Below, piece after piece: positions 54,639 through 62,135 of a stretch of 64,000 nucleotides of DNA. Source of the DNA: Thalassotalea_H sp040779345 (lineage in GTDB: Bacteria > Pseudomonadota > Gammaproteobacteria > Enterobacterales > Alteromonadaceae); NCBI GenBank assembly GCA_040779345.1, contig JBFONU010000004.1:124001-188000 (forward strand). Direction: 5' to 3'. Position numbers and translations under genes: made by a program. The first letter of the stretch is position 1. Every line of letters starts with the position of its first letter. The notes beneath the pieces were generated by a model, which saw only the letters and a list, made by a program, of their open reading frames with translations, did no database searches and had not been told where the DNA came from.

Positions 54639-54860
54639 AGTAATCAACATTTTAGACGTAAAACTACATCATGCCACCCATTCATTATTTAACCACTTGT
54701 TTTAATTTAATTAATTATATGGGAGTAACTAATGATACCCCACATTATACCCCTAACCTTTAAACACTAAACTTAACCTATTGAATTTAAAGAAAAACAA
54801 CAACATCAATCTGTTATGGTTTTTAAAATAAAGTTTTCGGTAAACTTAAATGAATTACTT

Positions 54861-56015
54861 TCACTTTATAGTAGATAGACTATCTGTGTAACTTTGGTTA
54901 GAAACACGCACAACATGTGTTAGCTTTTCAGGATGGTTAAACTTGTCATATAGAGCTTTTTGCTTATTGACTTCCTTTAGTAATCTCTCTGTTTCACTTT
55001 GATAATTTCGAATCTGTTTTTCTTGTAATTTAACTTTTTGAACAACAAGCTTACATTCTTTGATATTTTCTTGATGAACTACTCTTTTATTTTCATCACA
55101 GTCTATATTAAGGCTTGATAAGCAACTTGTTATTTCGGTTCCTGTATACAGTAACGAAAAGCCCTCTAATAAATAACCAACACCATTTGCTACTGCGCTA
55201 TCAGACTCGGTTAAATCATCCCCAACTTCATCTGCTAGACTAGCAAATGTAGGTTTTTTACCTACCAAGTTATCGCATGCCGGAGAGGATAAGTATTTTA
55301 AAAATTGCCTTTTATCTTTATCTAAATTTTCTTGTTCTATTAATTTATTCGCTGCCACTCGACAAGCCTTGGCTCCCAATGGTTTCAAACAAGACATTTT
55401 CATAGTATTAATTTTACTTGGATTTGAGCATAATTTTTGATTGATAGGAGCAATATCGGGTATATCACAAGATTTGGTTTTATTATTGTAATAAGTCGCT
55501 TCGAAAGTACTGTTGAACTTCTTTTTTTTGCTTTTATGGACTGCTAATTTATTTTTAAACTTACTATAAATATTATATTGAGGCTGAGAATCAAAGTAAT
55601 TAGTAAGCGGTTTATTATCTAAGCATTTACTTCTGTTGAATATCACATGCTCTTTATAATAATGGTTATATAAACCAAAACAGAAATTTTCATTCTTTTG
55701 GTAATCAGTGTTGAATTGGGATAATAGCTTTTCATTATTAATATTAAACTCATAAATATGATGAGCACCTTTACCTTCTTTGATTGTTTGAATTATTTTT
55801 CCATTATAAGTTAAAGATAATTTCAAACGTGCTGCATTTGAATAATTAAAGGTAATACTGTCTTTTTTCATTGTTATCGTGCGAATACTATCAGCTTGTT
55901 TCAGAAGCGCATCGGGTATTATTGCTCCGGGAATACCAGTACAGCTACTAATTAGAAGACAAAAAAAACAGGTTAATGTTATTTTAGTTTTTGCTATATT
56001 TTTATTTTTTTTCAT
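54861..56015 (-). CDS. Lipoprotein of the mobilisation operon, unknown function
   Basis: 384 residues with a lipoprotein signal (lipobox LISSC, about Cys25). The mature part has about a dozen Cys, a Lys-rich middle (residues about 155-170), a short hydrophobic stretch near 280 and a predicted coiled coil near 325-360. No family recognised. It is the last gene of the operon, 27 bp behind the J-domain gene. An envelope partner for DNA transfer, entry exclusion or cell contact is possible from its position only. Confidence 0.7.
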   Translation of the reverse strand: MKKNKNIAKTKITLTCFFCLLISSCTGIPGAIIPDALLKQADSIRTITMKKDSITFNYSNAARLKLSLTYNGKIIQTIKEGKGAHHIYEFNINNEKLLSQFNTDYQKNENFCFGLYNHYYKEHVIFNRSKCLDNKPLTNYFDSQPQYNIYSKFKNKLAVHKSKKKKFNSTFEATYYNNKTKSCDIPDIAPINQKLCSNPSKINTMKMSCLKPLGAKACRVAANKLIEQENLDKDKRQFLKYLSSPACDNLVGKKPTFASLADEVGDDLTESDSAVANGVGYLLEGFSLLYTGTEITSCLSSLNIDCDENKRVVHQENIKECKLVVQKVKLQEKQIRNYQSETERLLKEVNKQKALYDKFNHPEKLTHVVRVSNQSYTDSLSTIK

Positions 56016-56042
56016 GTTTTTTAAATCCCTTTATTCGTAATT

Positions 56043-56819
56043 TTACTTTAATTTTTTCTTTATCGTATCCCAAGCAGCGTTTATTAACTTAGCTTCATTT
56101 TCTGCTTGGGCTTTACGAGATCCAGATAAGCCTGAAATTTTGTCAGGGTGATACAACTTAATAAGTTGCATATAAGCAACTTTATATTCTTTTAATATGC
56201 AGCCTTCTCCTTTGCCCAATATTTCACACGCATCCGGAAAATATTGAGGGTTTAAGTGGCCGGAATCTGTATTTTTTGATTTATTTTGGCTCTGTCTATT
56301 TTGGTTGTTTTCTTGTCTAGAATTGTCTTGGCTATTCTGGCTTTTATTATTTGAACGGGCTCTTTCCTGCTCGCGTTTAAGGTTTTCAGACTCTCTACGG
56401 ATAGCTTCTTCAGCCTCTCTGCGCTGGCGTTCAATGTCTTGTTCAGCTTGTCGCTTTTGTCGTCTAATTTCTTCTTCGACTTCGTGTTTTTGACGATATA
56501 AGTCGGCTTCGGCTTGTTCTTTTTGTTGACCAATATCATTAGCATAACTTGCATTAAATCGGCGTAGACTTATAAGGTTCATTAAATCAGCGAACCAAGC
56601 ACGTAATCTTGATACGGGCTGATTAAAATTCAATATCACACCAAAGCCAAAAATAGAGTATGTAACATATTCGTTTTCAGACTCCATAAATACTGGATAC
56701 ATGAAGAGTAAAAACAGTAAGCCAATGGCTACCAAGAAAGGATTAAAACCTTTAAATAGTTTGCCTGCTAAATACCCCGCAAACATAACCAAAGCGGTTG
56801 TAAAAATTAACTCACTCAT
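56043..56819 (-). CDS. Membrane-anchored coiled-coil J-domain protein
   Basis: 258 residues: two or three hydrophobic helices (about 5-65), a strongly charged coiled coil with near-heptad repeats (about 95-158, EEEIRRQKRQAEQDIERQRR), a Gln/Asn/Ser-rich linker (156-185) and a C-terminal J domain (about 192-258) with the HPD motif at 224-226. J domains recruit and stimulate Hsp70 (DnaK). Zinc-finger and CTD parts of DnaJ are missing, so this is a class III J protein. Its ATG overlaps the upstream stop by 4 bp (ATGA). A role in conjugation machinery remodelling is inferred. Confidence 0.85.
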   Translation of the reverse strand: MSELIFTTALVMFAGYLAGKLFKGFNPFLVAIGLLFLLFMYPVFMESENEYVTYSIFGFGVILNFNQPVSRLRAWFADLMNLISLRRFNASYANDIGQQKEQAEADLYRQKHEVEEEIRRQKRQAEQDIERQRREAEEAIRRESENLKREQERARSNNKSQNSQDNSRQENNQNRQSQNKSKNTDSGHLNPQYFPDACEILGKGEGCILKEYKVAYMQLIKLYHPDKISGLSGSRKAQAENEAKLINAAWDTIKKKLK

Positions 56820-57052
56820 AGGCTTTTAAACTTATGATATATAGGTTTCCATGTGTGGATTAAGAAACCAGCTAAAAAGCAAATTGTAAATTGAAATACG
56901 TTAATAGTTGATAAAACCTGAATAATTGGATAAACACAGGCTAGAAAGATTATCCCGATAATTGATATACCATTTCTAAAAAACCAGCCGAGGAATAATC
57001 CTGAAAATCCAAAAATTAAATAAAATGCAATAAATTGAAATTCAAATCCCAT
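56816..57052 (-). CDS. Small two-helix membrane protein
   Basis: 78 residues, nearly all hydrophobic, with two to three helices and a basic C-terminus (HTWKPIYHKFKSL). No family recognised. It starts 2 bp after the coupling-protein stop and overlaps the J-domain gene by 4 bp, so it is translated with both. It could supply the membrane anchor that the coupling ATPase appears to lack. Confidence 0.7.
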   Translation of the reverse strand: MGFEFQFIAFYLIFGFSGLFLGWFFRNGISIIGIIFLACVYPIIQVLSTINVFQFTICFLAGFLIHTWKPIYHKFKSL

Positions 57053-57054
57053 GT

Positions 57055-58515
57055 CTAAATCCTTAACTTACTATCAAAATCGAGTTTAATTGATTGCTCA
57101 TTACATTGAGCGGGTTGTTTTTTAGCTAAACCAGCATAACGGGAATGATTAAAAAAGTTAACTGTTTCAACAATTGTTGGTTGGTGATGTTTTGAAACAT
57201 AAACAGCTTGGTTGTCAGCTAGGGTTCTAAGCTGCCCTGAAGACAGCAAATCTAGCTCATTGTATTGTTGAACAACACTGGTGAAATTTTCCCGTTGCGT
57301 GATCACTCGTTTACCAATCACTTGTGCAAATTCTTGGTTAGTATCTAAATCACCGCCTTTGAATATCAATGAGCTACCAATACCTGCTTTTATTGATTTG
57401 GCGCGTTGTTCACCATATTTATCTTCTAGTTGAGATATACCTTGAAACACCAAAGATAATGATACTCGGTACTTTCGAACATTGGTGATAATGGTATTAA
57501 AATTATGAATGTAAGAATTACCAAACTCATCTAAAAAGGCGAATATGTCTAATTCGTGTTTTGTGGGTTTGGCTTTCATTACCTCAGTAAAAAGGCGTGC
57601 GTAAAATACGTCAATAATGAACTGATAATAAGCTTGCTGAGATTCAGGAAAATTTAAATAGATAATAGTTTTTTGTTGTCTAACATTTTCAAGTTCTAGT
57701 GTGTCTGAGCTCAATAATTCTCGTACTTGTGGATTATTTAACTGCCTAAGTGCTGTTCTACAAATAGTCACGTAACTGCTCAGCATTTTTTCATTACTAG
57801 TTGTTAAACCAATCCATGCTTCAACCAAACTTTTATCATTTGGGTAATAGGGGTTAACTGCATTTTCTGCCACCCAATCATCTAAACCAGAGCCATCACT
57901 ACCAAAACGCTGCACTAACGAATTTAACTCAACAAGATTTAGCTTGTGTGGTTGACTGTAAGCCAAGCATTTAGCCAATATTTCCATAATAGAAATAGCA
58001 CCATCATTCCAAAGCTGTTCTTTATCAGTACAGTACTTTGACATAATGATTGCAGCGCATACTTGCTCTATTTCTATGGTATGACGAGCATCTAAACCCG
58101 CAAAAGGATTAAATCGAGAGGATGACACTAAATCATCAGGACTTAATTTTAAAACCCTATAACCTTGGGCTTTCAAATGGCCGCTAGTGAGTTGGTAAAC
58201 TTCTGAACTTGGATCGTTCACAATCATTGAACAATCGGAATTTGATAGTTCAAAAATGTTAGGAATAATAAACGCTGTTGTTTTACCACTACCCGGTTTA
58301 GCGATTACCGCAACATGTTCATATGAATCTGTTTGAGAAATACGGTTGTTTTTCCCATCAATCAATAAGCCTTTATTTCGGCCGGAAAAAATAAAAGCTA
58401 GCTCTTTAGCTGTAGCAAACCTTGCGCCTGTTTCTTTTACTAACAACTTATTTTTAGCGACGAGCGAGCCAATCTTAAATAAGCCTGAAAAAGTATCTTT
58501 GATAATTTTTGACAC
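57055..58515 (-). CDS. VirD4/TraD-like coupling ATPase without an obvious membrane anchor
   Basis: 486-residue type IV coupling protein of the TraG/VirD4 family, which brings the relaxase-DNA complex to a secretion channel. Walker A AKPGSGKTT is at 72-80 and Walker B DIFAFLDE at 323-330; FNPFAGLD and the late QLRTLADNQAVYVSKHH fit the family. Typical VirD4 proteins begin with two membrane helices; here the first 70 residues contain no clear one. The GTG start overlaps the previous stop (TAGTG). About 100 residues shorter than most members. Confidence 0.9.
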   Translation of the reverse strand: MSKIIKDTFSGLFKIGSLVAKNKLLVKETGARFATAKELAFIFSGRNKGLLIDGKNNRISQTDSYEHVAVIAKPGSGKTTAFIIPNIFELSNSDCSMIVNDPSSEVYQLTSGHLKAQGYRVLKLSPDDLVSSSRFNPFAGLDARHTIEIEQVCAAIIMSKYCTDKEQLWNDGAISIMEILAKCLAYSQPHKLNLVELNSLVQRFGSDGSGLDDWVAENAVNPYYPNDKSLVEAWIGLTTSNEKMLSSYVTICRTALRQLNNPQVRELLSSDTLELENVRQQKTIIYLNFPESQQAYYQFIIDVFYARLFTEVMKAKPTKHELDIFAFLDEFGNSYIHNFNTIITNVRKYRVSLSLVFQGISQLEDKYGEQRAKSIKAGIGSSLIFKGGDLDTNQEFAQVIGKRVITQRENFTSVVQQYNELDLLSSGQLRTLADNQAVYVSKHHQPTIVETVNFFNHSRYAGLAKKQPAQCNEQSIKLDFDSKLRI

Positions 58516-58730
58516 TAGAGCATATCCTTCTCGTGTTGTGTGCTTTTAGACTGTTTTTCCCTAGCCTTTTTAATTTTTGCTTTATGTGATTGAACGGCCA
58601 ACGTATTTTCTTGTTTGTTGCTTTGCTCAAGCATTGGTGACTTTTTATTGCGCTCATCATCAATACTCTTGCCGGAACGCGCGGCAGAAAAGGCACTAAA
58701 TAAACCATCAAAAAAACCTAATATATCCAT
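58515..58730 (-). CDS. Small basic protein between relaxase and coupling protein
   Basis: 71 residues: a short amphipathic N-terminus (MDILGFFDGLFSAFSAARSG) and a Lys/Gln-rich tail. Its stop overlaps the GTG of the coupling protein, indicating coupled translation, and it follows the relaxase by 34 bp. An overlapping frame (58475-58711) has no such coupling and is rejected. Function unknown; a relaxosome accessory role would fit. Confidence 0.6.
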   Translation of the reverse strand: MDILGFFDGLFSAFSAARSGKSIDDERNKKSPMLEQSNKQENTLAVQSHKAKIKKAREKQSKSTQHEKDML

Positions 58731-58764
58731 TTTCCACCTACTTATTTATCCAGTTTTTGAGTAA

Positions 58765-59817
58765 TTAACGTTCAAAGCCTTTATCTTTATTCTTGCTCTT
58801 AGCGTTAGCCGATTTTTGTTGATCAGCCCTAGCTTTCTTTATATCCGCTTTATTTTGCTCTACTGTTTTTTCTTTTACTGAATCCGCATCACTGCGAGTT
58901 TCTTGATTATTATTTCTTTGCTGTTTTTCTGATTCATCAACTTTGGTTTGTTGCTCGGTGTTTGGCTCTTGATAATCTTTTTTGTCTTCTTTTTGTTGTT
59001 GCTTGCTTTTCGACTCTTGCTGAGTTTTATCCTTCGGCTGAAGCAAAGCATCAACTTTTTTAAATTGTTCTTCAAGCGCTAACGTTTTTAACCGATACTT
59101 TTTGCCATCGGTTTTATTTATAAAACCAATGGCACTGCCTCGGTTATACATTTCAAAATTTTGTTGTTCCAGCTGCTTAAAATAATCATTCATTGAACAG
59201 CTATTGGCAAAAATGCTATTGAGCGTTTTTACCATATGCTCTTTTTTCTCTAGGCGGCCACCCTTGCGTTTTACTTCTGCTGCTTTATTCGATTCGCGTG
59301 ATTTCTTCTGCTCAGCTTTAGCATTCATGATGATATCTTGCTCAAGCTCAGGGTGTTTTTCAATTACGTAGCGCTCTAACTGCTTTTTAGCTTTATCAAA
59401 ATCGAACTTGGTTAAACGCTGGTTTTTAAATGCATCCAGCTCGTTACTACTGATCATTAAATGAAAATGCACGTTAATGTCTTTTTCATCATGCATATAG
59501 CCAGCAACTAAATTGTTCTTACAACGCATATCAACATAGTTGCGCACTATATCGAATAGGCGTTCTTTTTCTTGCTCAAGCGTCAGCTGTTTAGATTTAG
59601 TAATGGCAATCACTTCATGAAATAGGTAATTACCATTTTTTCGTGCTTTCACCTTGCGCGAGTTAGTTACAAACTCATCGATAATATCTTGGTCTTTTCG
59701 CGAATAAATATTATGTGAAAAATAATCATATTCACTACTGCGTGATGAGCCGTCTTTCATGTAATGGTATAGCTGAGAAAAAGTGCGGTGTTTGCGACTC
59801 ATCGATTTTATGATCAT
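58765..59817 (-). CDS. Relaxase / mobilisation nuclease (MOBP-like)
   Basis: 350-residue DNA-nicking enzyme that would start transfer at oriT. The N-terminal domain has Tyr candidates (LYHYM, Y17/Y19), the segment YLFHEVIAI, and the three-His metal motif YMHDEKDINVHFHLMIS (H109, H117, H119), matching the H-x-D-x(n)-H-x-H layout of the MOBP/MobA class. The C-terminal 120 residues are Lys/Gln rich and probably unstructured. It overlaps the MobC-like gene by 4 bp. Exact relaxase subfamily not settled from sequence alone. Confidence 0.88.
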   Translation of the reverse strand: MIIKSMSRKHRTFSQLYHYMKDGSSRSSEYDYFSHNIYSRKDQDIIDEFVTNSRKVKARKNGNYLFHEVIAITKSKQLTLEQEKERLFDIVRNYVDMRCKNNLVAGYMHDEKDINVHFHLMISSNELDAFKNQRLTKFDFDKAKKQLERYVIEKHPELEQDIIMNAKAEQKKSRESNKAAEVKRKGGRLEKKEHMVKTLNSIFANSCSMNDYFKQLEQQNFEMYNRGSAIGFINKTDGKKYRLKTLALEEQFKKVDALLQPKDKTQQESKSKQQQKEDKKDYQEPNTEQQTKVDESEKQQRNNNQETRSDADSVKEKTVEQNKADIKKARADQQKSANAKSKNKDKGFER

Positions 59818-60194
59818 TTTTCAGCTTCCTTTTGTATAAAGGAAGCAATGCCATCTTCAAGCTTTTTTAGCTCCATTAACAAGTCGCGCTCATCAACCAT
59901 CACTTTTAAAGTGTTTGAACGGTGAGCAATTTGGTTAATATTATTTGCAACATTGCGGAGTAGAAATTTCATGTCTTTTATTTCATCTTGTAACTGTGAT
60001 GAAATAAACGGCGATTTGTTTAAATGGTGCTGAACGAGTTGGGTAATAAATGAAGTGGGCTTGGTATTATTAAGGTCGGCAAGGTAGCTGATCTTCGAAT
60101 ATTCATCAGCAGATAAACTAATATTGACTCGCTTTCGCTTATCAATATATTCATCTAAATATCGCTTTCGCTTTTCACTTACCACCAGTATCAT
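59814..60194 (-). CDS. MobC-like relaxosome protein
   Basis: 126 residues. An N-terminal ribbon-helix-helix-like part (KRVNISLSADEYSKISYLADLNNT) is followed by NVANNINQIAHRSN, the signature of bacterial mobilisation protein MobC, which helps open oriT for the relaxase. First gene of the seven-gene minus-strand operon and directly next to the inverted-repeat region. Overlaps the relaxase start (ATGA). Confidence 0.88.
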   Translation of the reverse strand: MILVVSEKRKRYLDEYIDKRKRVNISLSADEYSKISYLADLNNTKPTSFITQLVQHHLNKSPFISSQLQDEIKDMKFLLRNVANNINQIAHRSNTLKVMVDERDLLMELKKLEDGIASFIQKEAEK

Positions 60195-60204
60195 TCCTCA
60201 AAAT

Positions 60205-60480
60205 GGTTTAGGTTGTTTAACCTAAAGCTTCGGGGTTAAGGGGCTTCCCCTTATGGGTTCTAGGGCTAGCCCTAGCAAGAGGGCAATTGGTACAGTCGGT
60301 AACCAACTTGCAATCTTGCTACTACACCAAAGCATAGTATAAATATCGAACATTGGAAATAGTAAAACGTGGTTAATAAGCATCACGAAGTGATGTGCTA
60401 ACTTGTTAGCACGGTAATGGTAGGAGCGTAAATAATTACGCCTAGAGCAAAAAAACGCCCAATAAAGACTGAGCGTTAAT
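60205..60480. other. Inverted-repeat cluster, candidate oriT
   Basis: Within about 280 bp upstream of mobC lie at least six inverted repeats: TTTAGGTT/AACCTAAA (60207-60226), TAAGGGG/CCCCTTA (60237-60253), the 16-bp perfect palindrome CTAGGGCTAGCCCTAG (60260-60275), CATCAC/GTGATG (60381-60395), GTGCTAAC/GTTAGCAC (60395-60412) and GCGTAA/TTACGC (60426-60441). Transfer origins are typically next to mobC/relaxase genes and rich in such repeats. The nick site is not identified. Confidence 0.6.
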
Positions 60481-60627
60481 CGCTTACTAGTTGTAAGCAC
60501 TTAAGTTATATATTTCTTCAATCGAATAAAACAAATAACTTAAATCTTTGGTGTAAGTTTCACCTCACCAACCAATCATGTACTCAACGCTTTCCCATCT
60601 GCTATTTACGTTCAAGTATACATTTGG

Positions 60628-60852
60628 TCAACCGCAGCTTAATAAAATTTCAAAATAACTGTAATGCTCATTGCTATAATGCTGAGTTTCTAAAACGCTG
60701 AAATAATCAGTAATCAGATCAAACTCATCATCTACATTAATTATTCATTCGTGACCAATAACTTGTTTAACAAACTCGCTGCTTGATAAATCTCTAAATG
60801 CTAAAACATCAGCCTCAAAGTTAGCTGCATATTGTTGTAATTCAGTTTTCAT
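60628..60852 (-). pseudogene. Small gene broken by one in-frame stop
   Basis: From ATG 60852 the frame reads MKTELQQYAANFEADVLAFR and continues to residue 35, meets TGA at 60745-60747, then stays open and protein-like (VDDEFDLITDYFSVLE ... HYSYFEILLSCG) to a stop at 60628. A single nonsense change in a gene of about 74 codons explains this best. No family recognised. It lies between the oriT candidate and the restriction locus. Confidence 0.6.
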
Positions 60853-61209
60853 AATAAAAAATTTAATAAATAAAACAGGACGATTAATCCTATAAATCAA
60901 TCACAATGCTCTGAGAGAACTCAAATTTGTTTTGAAAAAATTGTGACTTCACTATAAGCACCTGAGAATATTTTCAAAATTAATTTTAATTGCCGAAGTT
61001 TTAAGCGGCTTTTTCAACCACTATTTATTAACAAGAAAAAGCCCTTAAAAGAGCTTTGTAAAATTGATTTATTTGATTGATAGGCCAACCGTGAAATTTA
61101 ACCTCACGCTATTTAACTGGTTATACTCATTTTGGTATTTACATATGTTTCATTTTGAAACATACTGAGTTCACTCTTGTAAAAATAATAACATCAATAA
61201 GAATAATAA
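60853..61209. other. Intergenic region before the WYL regulator
   Basis: About 355 bp of AT-rich sequence. It contains a weak hairpin near 61032-61055 (AAAGC/GCTTT) and the operator palindrome at 61144-61164. No further gene is seen. It must hold the promoter of the regulator-hsdM-hsdS transcript. Confidence 0.5.
61144..61164. promoter_or_regulatory. Operator palindrome for the WYL regulator
   Basis: Perfect 9-bp inverted repeat TATGTTTCA/TGAAACATA with a 3-nt spacer, 45 bp upstream of the regulator start. Size and spacing fit a dimeric winged-helix protein, and autoregulation is usual for BrxR/CapW-type proteins. Confidence 0.75.
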
Positions 61210-62097
61210 ATGGATTTAGAACAGCAACTCCAAAAGCTTACTTATCCTCAAAAGCAACGCCTTGCCTACATTGATTTTAAATTATTGTTTGTTGGGTATG
61301 TAACTCGGGCAGAAATTGTCAGTCACTTTGAAAAAGGGCTTTCATCAGCCACACGCGACATTAACTTGTATAAAGAGTTATGCCCGAGCAATATGCTTTA
61401 CGATGCCAAAGAAAAGAAGTATTTCCAAGGCGAAAACTTCAAACCTTTAGTTAAGCATGACCCTCGTAAAACTTTAGTTAAGCTAGCCAACCAAATAACC
61501 GATGGCTTTGATGCTATTGGTGATACTACTTTCCCGATAGAAACGCCTTCAATACTAAATATTCCCGACATTTTCATTGTCGCAAAATTAGTGCAAGCCA
61601 TTATGAACAATAACGCGGTTAACGTTATTTATACTTCACTATCGAGCGGCTCAGGCTCGAGAGAATTAGTACCGCACTCAATAGTCGATAATGGCTTACG
61701 TTGGCATTTAAGAGCTTATGATCGCAAATCAAAATCGTTTAGAGATTTTGTATTAACACGTATCACCAAAGTAACAATTATCAAACACACACCTTTACCT
61801 GAAGAAGATAAGTTAGAAGATCACCAATGGATGCGTATGGTGCCATTACAAATTATTCCGCATCCCAAAAATGTAGAACATCCAACAGCAATTAAACTCG
61901 ATTTCGGTATGGAAAATGGTGTACTTGAAATCAATGTGCGAGCAGCAATGGCGGGTTATTTATTAAGACGTTGGAATGTAGATTGTACAAAAGATGCCAA
62001 TCTAGGCGGCTCCGAATATCAGCTTTATTTACAGAATAGTCAAACATTATACGGTGCAGAGAACTTATCAATAGCGCCGGGTTATAAAGCTGAATAA
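61210..62097 (+). CDS. WYL-domain defence regulator (BrxR/CapW-like)
   Basis: 295 residues: N-terminal winged helix (about 14-60; RLAYIDFKLLFVGYVTRAEIVSHF, then SSATRDINLY), a WYL domain (about 130-205; RELVPHSIVDNGLRWHLRAYDR, FRDFVLTRI) and a C-terminal WCX-like extension. The RWHLRAYD variant and overall length match the BrxR/CapW regulators found at the head of phage-defence loci, where they repress the downstream genes and respond to an unknown signal. A palindromic operator lies upstream and hsdM 38 bp downstream. Confidence 0.85.
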   Translation: MDLEQQLQKLTYPQKQRLAYIDFKLLFVGYVTRAEIVSHFEKGLSSATRDINLYKELCPSNMLYDAKEKKYFQGENFKPLVKHDPRKTLVKLANQITDGFDAIGDTTFPIETPSILNIPDIFIVAKLVQAIMNNNAVNVIYTSLSSGSGSRELVPHSIVDNGLRWHLRAYDRKSKSFRDFVLTRITKVTIIKHTPLPEEDKLEDHQWMRMVPLQIIPHPKNVEHPTAIKLDFGMENGVLEINVRAAMAGYLLRRWNVDCTKDANLGGSEYQLYLQNSQTLYGAENLSIAPGYKAE

Positions 62098-62135
62098 TTT
62101 AGAAAAACAAACCAGATTTAAACAGGAATTAAAAA

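Larger units (their letters stand above)
54210..54860. other. Intergenic junction region, possible edge of the mobile island
   Basis: 650 bp without an intact gene. It contains a strong terminator (54480-54507) and a 51-bp imperfect inverted repeat (54588-54638). Minus-strand frames look protein-like but are broken (54371-54448 reads KAVCTNKAGIDIWRVSDFDS, then a stop, then 23 more open codons). I could not identify a source family. The left boundary of the mobilisation island probably falls here. Confidence 0.4.

Noticed and set aside
56043..56819. Housekeeping DnaJ or CbpA chaperone
   Set aside because: It has only a C-terminal J domain after membrane helices and a coiled coil, lacks the zinc-finger and CTD regions, and sits inside a mobilisation operon.
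58475..58711. Minus-strand frame overlapping the small basic protein
   Set aside because: The alternative frame 58515-58730 is translationally coupled to the coupling ATPase (TAGTG) and this one is not.
60222..60500. Minus-strand open frame of 92 codons
   Set aside because: It lies across the inverted-repeat cluster, and its translation reflects the palindromes rather than a protein pattern.
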